Counted from the stretch's first letter, positions 49,202 to 59,504 are shown. The stretch is DNA of 64,000 nt from Tritrichomonas foetus (GCA_001839685.1 MLAK01000559.1:32667-96666); one strand, 5' to 3'. Numbers and translations are program-made. The notes: generated by a model not told the origin, from the letters alone.

Positions 49202-50654
49202 TGTCAGATTTTGATGTATCAGAAAAAGAACTTATTCAGCTTTTCCTATTAATTTTCTTCTTCATATACTTCAAATAATGGTTTTTAATGGCAGTAGCTG
49301 ATCTTCCATTCAATTTTTTTTATTAAGCTTCAACTTCTGACCTAAAATAAATATTTCCAATAAAATTATTTCTTCTTTTTTTGTGAATGGAGAAGCTGTT
49401 CTCATATCACTTATTAATTCCAATTAATCAACTAATGGCAGTGAAATCAGATCATCATAAGATAAAACTAGACCATCAAATGGCATTTTAACAAAGTTTT
49501 GTAGAGAAGTAGTATGCCTTTCAAAAAGGTTGATTACTACTTCCGGCTTGTAATAGAACAAGATGAAGGAGATTCTTAAATGAATCAATATGTGAATTAA
49601 TGGTACTAAAATGAATACAATTCCAAATTTCTACAAGCATATTTTTGAGTTCATTAATTTGTGTGATATCGCATGAATTCAGAGTTTTCTTCATTGTTCC
49701 CCAGACCATTTCGATAGGGCTTAGGTCTGGGGAATTAGCTGGTCACACCTTCAAATAACGCATATTCCATGTAATTGAGTAATTGTCACTCATCCTGTAT
49801 GAAAGGTTGCTCCATCTTGATTAAAAACAAAATTCTTATTTTTCATTAAGACTTGGTACAACTCCATGATTAAATAAAATGTTTAAATATTCTTGCTGGT
49901 TATTTGAATTTTCTACGAATATTAAAGGCGGTTTATAGTTGGGTCCAATAGCGCCAAAGATCATTACACTTTCGGGAAATTTTGTTTGGTAGGCAAAACA
50001 CATCTCGCTTATTTCACCTTATTTTCGATAAAGCCATCTGTAATCTGGACCCCGACAAAATCGCGATTCATCGGAAAAGATAATGTTGTCTTCATAATGA
50101 GATCCCATTAGCATAGAAAAAGCAAATGATAATTGCCTCAATTTTTGCTCTTCAGAAAGAATTTGTCTTTGTTTAGGAGGCTTGTACTGAAACCTTAGTT
50201 ATTGACGAACACCAAATATGGTTCCAAAAGAAATGGGGTCTAATGTTTCTTCGATTTTGTTTTTCAATGAATTTGTTGAAATTCTAGGATCAAGTGAAAT
50301 CTGAGTTTCAATGAAAGTAATCAGCTCTGGTGTCTGTTTTGGGATGACCTCTAGGTGCTGGTTGTGGTATCAATTTAGTCTCTCGAAATGACTTTATTGC
50401 ATTGTCAACTCTTGTTGCACCTGAATGAGTCGCAGTTTTGGTTTGGATTTGGCTTCCATAAAAAAATAAAAGTATAAAATTTCTTGTTTTTTTGTTTAAA
50501 ATTTTGGAAATAGAAAACTGCTTGTTGAGGTATTCCTTTATTCTCTAAGATTAATTGTATGCTTGATTTCCATGTTTCATGAAGGTATTCGAAGTCTTTA
50601 TGTCTATTCATTTTTTGTGTAGTTTGATGTATGGCAATATCTCAAAATCTGACA
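49202..50654. mobile_element. Decayed Tc1/mariner element with inverted ends
   Basis: TGTCAGATTTTGA at 49202-49214 recurs as its exact reverse complement at 50642-50654, flanking a minus-strand Tc1-type transposase relic. The ~1.45-kb span is right for a single-gene Tc1/mariner transposon (Tvmar1 of T. vaginalis is ~1.3 kb). Outer flanks are AT-rich and a clear TA target duplication cannot be fixed by eye. Confidence 0.6.
49521..50611 (-). pseudogene. Tc1/mariner transposase, multiply broken
   Basis: Read on the minus strand from ATG 50611 (MNRHKDFEYLHETWKSSIQL, N-terminal helix-turn-helix part), through a region with stops and shifts that keeps FVFNQDGATFHTG (the second catalytic Asp segment, usual form QDNA.CH), to PANSPDLSPIEMVWGTMKK. 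That last block is the hallmark third DDE/D motif of Tc1 elements (PDLSPIE..W). It ends near 49521. Several stops and frameshifts make it non-functional. Confidence 0.7.
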
Positions 50655-50973
50655 ATAACATTATATAAAGATTTTGGAAAAAAAAAAATGGAATTATATG
50701 AATAAAATCTATTAAATATAAATATTTTTGATATATTCTATATAATGGCATAATATATTCACTTGCATATGAGTCTGATCCAAATTAAAACACAATTTTA
50801 GAAATATTCCCGAATTTTTGAAAGTTTGTATATGAAGTAGCAACTAAAAACTATGAACGAAAATCAAAGCTATGAACGACGGTTGTTTCAATAGAAATGT
50901 TTTCAAAAATAAAATATAGCTAAAAGCGAATTGCTTATGAAGAAATCAATAAAGAAAAGGATTTAATATTAAA

Positions 50974-51374
50974 ATGAGTATAGTAATTGTTATTATGAAG
51001 AAAAATAAAATAGGGAAGAGAGTGGCTAACTTAAGCAAAGTCAGCTATATTATAGATGAGATTGACGGAATAAATATATTGATCAAAGCAAACGATGATT
51101 CTACAGATTGGTACAGTTTTATAAAATTCGAAAGTGTGATGATAAATATCTTATCGCTAACACTATCAAAGATGCTAAAAGAAGAGTGATCAAAGACATA
51201 ATTAGTTATGACTCAGAAAATAAAAAATATTTTGTCTATTATGAAGGCGACAATCTGGATAAAATACAACCTCAATTCTTAAGAGAAACTATGCCAACAA
51301 GACTGAGTAACATCGAAAGAAAGTTTTGGGCAAAAAAATCAGAATTACCTGATGAAATAAAGAAATGGATTTAA
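50974..51374 (+). pseudogene. Frameshifted small gene, possible chromodomain-like fold
   Basis: ATG 50974 opens 71 codons (KSKVSYIIDEIDGINILIK-like content). At about 51105 the reading moves by one frame to YKIRKCDDKYLIANTIKDAK, VIKDIISYDSENKKYFVYYE and a lysine-rich end at 51374. The VIKDIISYD...YFVYYEG pattern is reminiscent of a chromodomain-like barrel as found at integrase C-termini, but this is weak. It sits next to the Maverick-like strip on the opposite strand. Confidence 0.4.
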
Positions 51375-51506
51375 TTGAAATAAAAATAATATCTTAAAAC
51401 CAAAGAGAAATGAGTTTATATGACAACTCCACTAATGTCAAAATGTTAAATACAATGGCAGTTGTTTCTACATATTCTCTATAGTTCATTTATGTTTTTT
51501 AAAAAT

Positions 51507-51660
51507 TTATTCTTTTCCTTGCATTCTTCTTAAATCGATTAGTTCTTGACGCTTTCGTTCTCTATATGGTTTTTTCTGTTGACGACGTGCTTCTTTTCTT
51601 TCTTCTTCACNGGAATATTTTCGTTTCCTTCCTCTCTTTTTTGTTCAGTTGTTTCGATTG
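51507..51660 (-). pseudogene. Basic C-terminal ORF end in the element strip
   Basis: A minus-strand reading (RKYS, EEERKEARRQQKKPYRERKR, then QELIDLRRMQGKE, stop at 51507-51509) is clearly coding-like. It needs a frameshift near the N at 51611 or just upstream to join the preceding DSETVATPIETTEQKR sequence. Confidence 0.4.
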
Positions 51661-51720
51661 GTGTTGCTACTGTTTCAGAATCTGATGACTTATTGTAAAA
51701 GGGAAAAAATAACAAATTCT

Positions 51721-51915
51721 TTAAATGAATGACTCAACATCCATTATTTGTTCACCGTCATTTTCTTTGAACTCTTTTATTTTATCATAAACAGTTGGTA
51801 ATATTGGCTCTAATATCTTTTTATCTTTCGGATTACGAGTAGGATGTATATCATATGTAAAATAAAAATGACCTTCGAACTCTTCTTCTTTAGCAGCTTT
51901 AATACATATTTTCAT
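51721..51915 (-). CDS. Small ORF in element strip, 64 aa
   Basis: MKICIKAAKEEEFEGHFYFT, with an acidic C-terminal half (EFKENDGEQIMDVESFI). Its ATG overlaps the stop of the preceding ORF by four bases, a compact viral or element-like arrangement rather than a host one. No family recognised. Confidence 0.4.
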   Translation of the reverse strand: MKICIKAAKEEEFEGHFYFTYDIHPTRNPKDKKILEPILPTVYDKIKEFKENDGEQIMDVESFI

Positions 51916-52199
51916 TGGCTTTGATAAATGATTCTATTTCTGTTTGTTGTTATATTAATATAAGGAATCTGTGAGAATATTTCTAAAAGTTCTGAGAACT
52001 TAATGATTTTATTAATGCTATCACCAATGCATTTTTCATAAAGATGCTTTACAGAATAACCAAATGTTGTCTTATAAACTTTTTCATCAATCATAACAAG
52101 AATGGTATTTATTTTTTCACCAACAAATTCGTTAATATTTTTAGCAAACTTTGTTACGCTCATTTCAATATAACAATAAGAAAATATTATTTTATGCAT
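51912..52199 (-). CDS. Small ORF in element strip, 95 aa
   Basis: From ATG 52199 (alternative ATG 52163, MSVTKFAKNINEFVGEKINT). Mixed helical and strand-like sequence (TILVMIDEKVYKTTFGYSVK). Its start overlaps the end of the upstream frame (stop at 52192-52194) and its own stop overlaps the next ORF's start. Function unknown. Confidence 0.4.
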   Translation of the reverse strand: MHKIIFSYCYIEMSVTKFAKNINEFVGEKINTILVMIDEKVYKTTFGYSVKHLYEKCIGDSINKIIKFSELLEIFSQIPYINITTNRNRIIYQSQ

Positions 52200-52448
52200 T
52201 TATTGTTTTTAAATATGCCAGTGCATTATTAATAAGTTCTCCAAGGGCAATAAAATCAAAATAGTGTACTTCTTTTTCTTGTGTATGAATGAAACATAAT
52301 GTATGTTTATTTTTGGATGCATGCTCAGCTGAGAGATCTTTTGTCTCATTTTCTATTAAAATTATTTCATCCTAATTTCTATTCTTAGTATAATTAATGA
52401 AATAAGTTTTGTATTTTCTAACAAATAATCACATTTAGGCTCTAACAT
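52192..52448 (-). pseudogene. Frameshifted small ORF in element strip
   Basis: Opens MLEPKCDYLLENTKLISLII at ATG 52448, then a one-base shift near 52370 is needed to continue DEIILIENETKDLSAEHASK and EVHYFDFIALGELINNALAY, ending at 52192. Coding-like but broken. Confidence 0.4.
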
Positions 52449-52494
52449 TTTTTACAAGAAAAAATGTTAAGTGTGAGCAACAACAACGAAATGA

Positions 52495-52662
52495 TCAGTC
52501 GACCATATTTACATCATAAGTATTGAGATCATCATCATAATAGTCTTTTACATCAAAACCATTATATATCAAAATCTCTTCTCCTGTTGTTTTCTTTTTT
52601 ACATATATTCCAATATTATTCTCAGACCATTCATATTCTTCTGTATTAAATACTTTTACCAT
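52495..52662 (-). CDS. 55-aa acidic ORF in element strip
   Basis: Intact ATG (52662) to TGA (52495-52497) frame, MVKVFNTEEYEWSENNIGIY, then GEEILIYNGFDVKDYYDDDL. It is strongly acidic and aromatic, looks like a real small domain, and is the least damaged ORF of the strip. No family recognised. Confidence 0.45.
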   Translation of the reverse strand: MVKVFNTEEYEWSENNIGIYVKKKTTGEEILIYNGFDVKDYYDDDLNTYDVNMVD

Positions 52663-53061
52663 AATATCATTTGATATATGGCAAAAATAAAAATAAAAAT
52701 ATTTATTTATTATATTGACCTTTCAATTAATTTTCAGCAGAGTTTTTATCTTTTTTAATATGATCATATGTTTCTTTTATAGTCTGAATAATTTAATCTA
52801 TAAATTCATTTCTGTTTTTAAAAAATACTCCATTCATTAAAGCATATATATCTATATCTGTAGATTTATTCATTTATATAGGAATAAAATAAATATTATT
52901 CATTTTATTAATCTAATAAAATAGAAAAATAAAAATGAGGATGACTAGTTCTCCTTCAGAAAAACTGCAAAATCTGCAAGAATTTAGTGGGAGATCTTTT
53001 TTTGAAATAAAAAATGATTAAGTTCCCATCTTCATCATAAACTGATTCGGATGTTACTTTA

Positions 53062-53334
53062 TTAAGACAATATATTTATCCAAATCAAAAATGCTTTCTT
53101 TTGGTCAAACATAATGTACATTTGATATCCACCTGGTTCTTGTGAAAATAATGGTGCATATTGTTCTATTTTCATATCTACTTTTTCATCATGCGGAACT
53201 TTGTTTAGTAAAAATTCTTTCGTATCTTTTACCGTAAATCCATATTTCTTTGCTAATGGAAAAAATTTTATAATTGTTAGGACATTTTTTATAAACTTAT
53301 TTGGTACCGGTGATTAAAATTTATCTACCGTCAT
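53062..53334 (-). pseudogene. Degenerate Maverick-type integrase fragment
   Basis: From ATG 53334, with a TAA at codon 7, the frame reads KKYGFTVKDTKEFLLNKVPH, then MKIEQYAPLFSQEPGGYQMY followed by IMFDQKKAFLIWIN. The pattern 'I.PIFS...G.YQMD.MF......IININ' is the start of the catalytic core of Maverick c-integrases; here the first catalytic Asp appears replaced by Tyr (YQMYIMF). The rest of the core is missing. Family assignment is from pattern memory and needs a profile search. Confidence 0.4.
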
Positions 53335-53376
53335 TTTTTCTGCTTGTATTTTTCGTTTTACGATTAATGTTTTATG

Positions 53377-53398
53377 AGCTGGTCCTAAGGGACCAGCT
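53377..53398. terminator. Perfect 9-bp GC-rich stem-loop
   Basis: AGCTGGTCC, loop TAAG, GGACCAGCT. It is by far the most GC-rich palindrome in this AT-rich stretch and lies just 5' of the integrase fragment. It may be a transcription terminator or processing hairpin of the element. Confidence 0.6.
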
Positions 53399-54052
53399 TG
53401 AAGAACTTTGTATATGATGATAATCTTTTTTATTTGGTCGATCGTTTTTATTAATTTATTTATTTTAAACGTAATTTATAAAATCATTTTGTTTTGGGCA
53501 GTTGCAAATAATGCCCGAAATTATATCTACTATGTGATCACAACGTGTAAGCTTTTAAAAGTATATTTTTGGACAAATTAAATGAAAACTTAAAATCAAT
53601 TTGGGAGAACTTTTTACCTAAAACGAAAACAATAATAGAAATGACTCAATACACATATTCTACCCAAGAATTGGAGTCTTTTCGCCACTCCAGACTTTTA
53701 TGGGCCCAAACTTTATTCATTTAGGAATTCTTACATTATTCGAAATAATACCTGAAAATTTGGTACAAGCGTTGATATCGGATGAATGCTATAATTTTGA
53801 TGGGCTTATTTATTTTCTGGAATATAGCTGAATTCCACAAAATAGTTTCAAGATCGAAAGGGTTGCTACTAATTCCAGTTTTGGTAGTGTTAGTCATAAT
53901 CATATAAACACCGATTCTATATTAACCATAGGAATCGGAAATCATAATGGAACATTTATCGATCAAATCAATAACTCGATAAACTAATATTATTGCAAAT
54001 ATGGTCATGAGAATTTTCCCATTTTAAATATTCAGTTACCTTTCATCTGATT

Positions 54053-55160
54053 ATCCAAATTCATCGTTTTGACGGTGAAGTATTTCATTTAACATCTTTT
54101 CCTTTGCCACTCACTTTCGTGATTCGAAGTATTGAATATTCTATTCGTTCTTTAATAATAAATACAGCCGATTCTAATTATTCAAATGCCCATTTTAATG
54201 TAGCCTGCTGGATTAAGGATAAATTGCTAATTTGCGATGATGAATTGATATTCGATATTGATCAAATACCACAAGATTTACAAACTGAGGAATATGTAGA
54301 TATTAATAGGAGTGGCGTGGAAGATATGATTAATCAGCATCGTACAGTTACCTACGATGTGCTTCTTGAGGAAATTGAAAATCAATTCAGCAAAGTAATT
54401 AACAGGCAGACTTTAATATAGTGAATTCATGAAAATGGTGAATTACTATTTAATGTTATTAGAGGTGTTCCTAAGAAGTCTGATAGAGTATTTTGCCAGC
54501 CATGTAAGATAGATGAATATTTTGAAGAATTAGCAGAAAAATTAAAATTTATGGTCCCATCCACTTTTATTGTGAACATTGACGAAAGTGGTTTCCAGGA
54601 TTACCAAGATGAACATGATTACACTTGTGTTGTACCAAAGCATTACCAAAATAATCAACTATATATTCTAGTAGATAAAAACAGTAAAAGGGTCACTCTT
54701 TTGGGCGGAATATACGCTAATGATGATTGCATCAGACCTCTTGTGATTTTACAAAGAGAAACTATTGAAGCTGAGCTTTATCTCAATGGTTACACCACAG
54801 ACCATGCTCATTATACCAGAACTGAGAATGGATACATAATACAGAAGTATTTATGGAATTGGCCTAATATTCTTTTGTTCCTGAAATAAATTTACTCCAC
54901 AAACAATTCGATTACGACGGACCTGCAATTTTAATCACAGATGAATTTAAAGTCCTTTCAATTGAAGAATATTTGTCATTATGTTCTCAAAACGGAACTA
55001 TAGCTCAGTTATTAGCGCCTCACTCTTCTGATCAGTGCCAAATGTGTGACTTAGGAATATTTGGAATACAGAAATCTCTTTTGAATGATACTCATTTTCC
55101 CAAGAATACCATGATGAATAATCAAACGAAACAAGCTATCGCATATTAGATTCATATAGA
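54053..55160 (+). pseudogene. DDE_1 (pogo/jerky-like) transposase, broken
   Basis: Plus-strand frames join to a near-complete transposase. The N-terminal part (LPLTFVIRSIEYSIRSLIIN to NQHRTVTYDVLLEEIENQFS, stop at ~54421) is followed by the catalytic part from 54551 with first Asp in FIVNIDESGFQDY. After a frameshift near 54890 come GPAILITDEFKVLSIEEYLS (second Asp region) and LLAPHSSDQCQMCDLGIFGI (third motif; compare PHSSH..QP.D...FG in DDE_1). At least one stop and one frameshift make it inactive. The catalytic residues themselves are still readable. Confidence 0.7.
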
Positions 55161-55426
55161 AAAGCTACTACTTATAAAAATGTGATAGGTGCTTTTCGAC
55201 ACTGTGGAATAATATCTCAATAATGATTCTAATGGAGTTCTTTGACGTAGCATCGATAAGAGTTATACTAAAAAATTAAGACACTATGAGCATACATCAA
55301 ATTTTGATGAACTACCAAATGACCAGAAAAGAATTCGAATTTAATAGTAAAGGTCATTTAATTTTAATTATATTGAATATTTTGTACCTTTTATATAAAA
55401 TATAACTTAAAAGTATTAGCTATTTT

Positions 55427-57457
55427 GGGTTGATTCAGAAAGTATGAAACTCAACATATTTTAATATTGGAATAAATAACTATATTATATATGAACACCG
55501 GAATAATAATAAACATTATTCTGGAAACTATAAGATATTTGGAATAAAAATCATATATCGAGATACCTCGCAAGATCAACAAGCACTGAAATTTTGAAAA
55601 GTATTCAAAATTGAAATGATAACCGAAAAAACGCCATTTTTATTTTTTTGCGCCAATGACACATGGTTTCGATTACAACTCGGTTGACTGGAATTCGATA
55701 TTCAAACAAATAAAGGAAGGTTCTAGAGGGACAATGACCAGAATTTCTGCAGAACTCGGAATCGACAAAGCAACGTTATCCAGATTAAACGCAGCTTATC
55801 AAGCCAATCCACAAATAGACATCTCAAGCAAAACATGGGGTGGAAGCAATCGACAATTTACACCAAAGCAAGAAGAAAACTTCACTAGATTTTTTATCAA
55901 TGATCTTGCATCAAATGGTGCCCCATTACCGAATCTTTTATTCGAAAACATGTCATGTCATATCATCGATTACAGAACTCGAGAAGAACACGCGCGAACA
56001 ATTTTTCAGCTTCCAACGGATTTATATATAGATATAAGAAAAGGCATAAATTAAGTGGTCGGAAGTCTCAAAAAGATCGTAAAAAGCAAACAGTAAAGGA
56101 AGCAATAGACGAATTTATTGAAGAAATCAGACAAATAAATCAAATATTCCCGCCAAAGTGTATATACAATGTTGACGAAACTCCGATCAAAGTGAGTGTG
56201 TCAACAAATTATACTACAATGTTTATTGGTGCTGATACACCGGCTGTAAGACTATTTTGGCGCCCCCAAAGATTGCGTAACTGCCATTGCTGGAATCAGA
56301 AAAAATGGAGAGAAGCTCCCTCTCATAATAATTGCCAAAGGAAAGACGCCTCGTTGTGTAAAAAATCTTGACTTACCATTAGATGTCCGTAGGGGCTTTG
56401 CTGTTAGTGGGAAAACAAATTCTACGATATGTTCAGACTTCATTGAATACATCAGTGAATGCAGTGACCATCAGCCTTGCGCCCTAATTTGGGACTCCTA
56501 TGGGAGTCACTTCACTGCAGATGCTTACGATACGGCGTTTCTTTGTAAAGCACGGCTGGTGGCCGTCACAGAGAATGATACTCCAAATCATCAACCTCTT
56601 GATTTTGGAGTTTTCCCGAGTGTTTCATCCCGTTATCATGCAGCAATTCGTAATGAAGAGATTCTTGATCGAAAACCTTTGGAAGCACAGAAACTTGCTG
56701 TTAACAAATATATCAAAATTTGGAATACTACGAATATTCATCAAAAAACATTACTTAACGTACAAAAAATTGAATACTTATCGTTCTTTTTCAGTGTTTG
56801 TTGATCTTGTGAGGTATCCAGGGTAAATAGAATGTATTTATCATTCAAAAAGTGTATTTTTGGAAAAACTCGAATATCTTTTTATTTATTCAACATAATT
56901 CTCTTAAAATGAGGATACTTAAATAAGACCATTAGATGATTCTAAAATAAGAATAATGGAAAATAATAATAATATTTTATTATAATTTATTTCCATATTG
57001 GAAAAAAAGGTGAAAAAAGGATTTTCAGATCATTTTTCTGTTCATTGGTACTAAGAGAGATTATATTCAATCACTAATAAGAGAGCAAACATGCCTTCTC
57101 AAAATTTTCATTCATTGAATTGTCAAATAATATATTTTTGCAGAATGAACGAATATTTGTGCCAAGAGATGAAAGGATAGCTCTTGTTCATCTACTAATT
57201 CGATTTTGATTGGAATTTGGCAATACATATTTCTCTGAGAGATGATGCTCAATTCAGATTCATTAAGAAAAATTTAATTATCGTATCATACAAAATATTT
57301 TACTCCATTCAAATGTACACAAGTAAGAAAGACAATTTTCTAAAAATCTGTATAAAATTTTTGCGAAAAAATCTTTGATAGTATTCATCTTTGTTAATGA
57401 AAATAAAATTTTGCAAAATAAGACGATTGAGGAGTTTCATACGTTCTGGTTGACTCA
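55427..57457. mobile_element. Pogo/DDE_1-type transposon with terminal inverted repeats
   Basis: CAGAAAGTATGAAACTC at 55436-55452 matches, at 16 of 17 positions, the reverse complement of 57432-57448. The pair brackets a 1.2-kb plus-strand transposase relic, and the 2.0-kb total is normal for a pogo-type element. Outside both cores lies weaker complementarity and a possible TA duplication. The right end stops ~100 bases short of the BTB gene's 3' end. Confidence 0.7.
55656..56822 (+). pseudogene. DDE_1 transposase with N-terminal HTH, frameshifted
   Basis: ATG 55656 starts MTHGFDYNSVDWNSIFKQIK and an HTH (TMTRISAELGIDKATLSRLN). The reading then shifts to NGFIYRYKKRHKLSGRKSQK and the first catalytic Asp in IYNVDETPIKVSVS. 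Another shift gives AIAGIRKNGEKLPLIIIAKG, then CALIWDSYGSHFTADAY (second Asp) and VTENDTPNHQPLDFGVFPSV (third motif). All three catalytic positions persist, with at least three frameshifts. It is a different subfamily from the copy at 54.0-55.2 kb (different HTH and third motif). Confidence 0.75.
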
Positions 57458-57561
57458 TATATAATACTATCAAATACTAAATTGAGTTTTTCCTTTTCAA
57501 AATAAAACTGTTAATTGTGGAACTATCCTGTTTCATTAAGTTGATTTAAGATAGAATTCAT
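56823..57561. other. 3' part of the pogo-like element and short flank
   Basis: Non-coding DNA inside the right end of the element up to the inverted repeat at 57432-57448, then ~100 bases to the BTB gene. No other feature. Confidence 0.5.
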
Positions 57562-59121
57562 TTATTGATTATCTTTTAGAAAAGGAATAAATCTTCCTTT
57601 ATATTCAACAGTATACAAACGTAACATTTTGAATCCAAGGATAGACTCACCTTCCAAATTAATCTGAATTTTATTAAACAACGATTCTCCAAAAATTTCT
57701 GTTTCAATTACACCAATTTTGGGATTTAATATGTCAGGAATCGGGGTTTGACGAGTAATTAAGTTTTCACTAGTTCCATCACTTTCATTGAATCCAACAA
57801 CAGTTATACATTCTGGATTATTTTTATTCGATTCATTTCCAATTGCATTAGTAATCAATTTTATGTATCGAGGCTTAAACATTGCTGTATCACCAAAATC
57901 AATCCCATGGAATAGAATTTGATCATTTTTGGCCATTGCCAAATAATAATGATCTGGAATTAATGCGTATTTTGGCTCAAATAATTGATCAAGTTCAGGA
58001 CTTCCATACGTGTCGATTAATCCATACAAACTAACATCAAGAGGTTTAGTTGTATTCCCGAGAGTTGATATAAAATTTGTTACTTCTATTTCTGGGTAAT
58101 TATCAATAGTATTTGCATTTATTATGTGATTTGTATTTATGCTTTGATTAACATTTATTTTTTGATTAACATTTATGCTTTGATTAGCATTTATTATATG
58201 ATTGATCCACATGAATGCATACCATCTCGATCCAATTGAATTTTTAGAATATGTTTGAAGTGAATCAACTTCATTTTTAAACAAAGATAAAAAATTGTCT
58301 CGTTTCTCAAAAATGTCGAATAAAAATGGTCGAGCAATTTTTGGTGGAACCCAAGATAAATCATACTTTATAAATAAAGAATACGCGTCAGGAAGTGACC
58401 AATCAATTGTTTCAGCAAGAGTTTCTCGATCTTGGAGTGTGATAATATTTTTATGTTTTAAGAAGTTATTGATGAGAATAATTTTTTCCTTTCTTGTGAG
58501 AAAAAGTAATCGATTTAATATTTTTGAAAAAATTGGAATGGGGCATATTTGATAGAATTGAATAGTTTTTGTTGTAGATGAATCAATTTGCAAAATATCA
58601 CGTGAGTAAACTAAAATATCAGGCAATAAAATGTCGCAAATTTGTGGGACATTGTATTTATTTATGGCTGCATCCAAAAGAATGAAAATATTTTTTTTAT
58701 TTGAAATATGATCAAAATATAATTTTGTGAGTGGCTGAAGACATTCAAATCCGTAAAATTCAATGCAGGCATAAAACGGAACAATATTGTCAATCGTTAA
58801 AATGCTAGTATGCCGGAAATTTGATGGATCGATTTTATTTAAAGTTTTGTGATATATTGTATCGATTACTAAGTTAAACGTATCTTTGGGGTTAAAAGGA
58901 AGCTCGAACGACGAAATTGTAGGATCTCGTAAAAAAAGTTCTCGAAAATAATTTGATGCTTTAAATAAGATAATTTTATGGCAAATTATCTGCTGAAAAT
59001 TGTACGTTACTGTAAAGTCGCATACTTGAGGCGTCAATAGTTTACCAAATTGATGTGGTATAGTTGTCTGAATCACATAGTGATTTCTTTTCATATGAAA
59101 TGTGAAATGAAAACTCGTCAT
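57562..59121 (-). CDS. BTB-domain protein
   Basis: 519 residues from ATG 59121 (the frame opens at a TTG seven codons earlier). A BTB/POZ domain lies at ~25-120: VCDFTVTYNFQQIICHKIIL, FKASNYFRELFL, then FNLVIDTIYHKTLNKID. A BACK-like helical stretch follows to ~250. Residues ~325-350 hold tandem INxNQxIN repeats. The C-terminal ~190 residues (VTNFISTLGNTTKPLDVSLY, PRYIKLITNAIGNES, LGFKMLRLYTVEYKGRF) look like a beta-sandwich of the F5/8-C/SUN type seen in other trichomonad BTB proteins (inference). It may act as a Cullin-3 adaptor or scaffold. It is intact despite lying beside dead transposons. Confidence 0.75.
   Translation of the reverse strand: MTSFHFTFHMKRNHYVIQTTIPHQFGKLLTPQVCDFTVTYNFQQIICHKIILFKASNYFRELFLRDPTISSFELPFNPKDTFNLVIDTIYHKTLNKIDPSNFRHTSILTIDNIVPFYACIEFYGFECLQPLTKLYFDHISNKKNIFILLDAAINKYNVPQICDILLPDILVYSRDILQIDSSTTKTIQFYQICPIPIFSKILNRLLFLTRKEKIILINNFLKHKNIITLQDRETLAETIDWSLPDAYSLFIKYDLSWVPPKIARPFLFDIFEKRDNFLSLFKNEVDSLQTYSKNSIGSRWYAFMWINHIINANQSINVNQKINVNQSINTNHIINANTIDNYPEIEVTNFISTLGNTTKPLDVSLYGLIDTYGSPELDQLFEPKYALIPDHYYLAMAKNDQILFHGIDFGDTAMFKPRYIKLITNAIGNESNKNNPECITVVGFNESDGTSENLITRQTPIPDILNPKIGVIETEIFGESLFNKIQINLEGESILGFKMLRLYTVEYKGRFIPFLKDNQ
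58100..58205. repeat. ~18-bp tandem coding repeat (INVNQ/INANQ)
   Basis: About five imperfect units of the ATTTATGCTTTGATTAAC type in the BTB gene, encoding alternating Ile-Asn-Xaa-Asn-Gln/His. Confidence 0.7.
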
Positions 59122-59504
59122 TAATAAAGCGGAAATCGACAATTTGGCATTTTTATCTTGAATAATGAAGTGCGATAAAATTTATTCTTTCATCCAATGA
59201 TTTGTTTAAGTTATCAGTTATCAAGAGAATGAATAAACACTCTAATAATGAGACAATTATTGAAAATAAAATATTATGAATTTAACAACCTATTTCTTAA
59301 AATATAACCTTTTTCTAGGTCATTTTCATGTTGTAATATATAAAAAATCAGCTTTATTTCGATTAATAAAATGATGATGATATTAGTTTTGTTGTCGTTG
59401 TTTTGCAATAAGACGATTAAAATATAGGTAACAAAAGCATATATAACATTACAAAAAGTTTACACATCATATTACAGTTTAGGAAAATAAAGAAACAAAC
59501 AAAA
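59122..59504. other. Spacer between BTB gene and small gene
   Basis: A 383-base AT-rich spacer between two minus-strand genes. An 85-codon frame here overlaps the small gene in another frame and is not supported. Confidence 0.5.

Larger units (their letters stand above)
51507..53398 (-). mobile_element. Remnant of a probable Maverick/Polinton-type element
   Basis: A strip of small, tightly packed or overlapping minus-strand ORFs (53334 to 51507), headed by a piece resembling a Maverick retroviral-type integrase and preceded by a strong stem-loop. Dense small ORFs in one direction are unlike the host genes here and typical of Mavericks, which are very abundant in trichomonads. No polymerase B, ATPase or protease gene and no terminal repeats are visible, so this is a deletion remnant. 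One ambiguous base (N) is at 51611. Confidence 0.4.
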
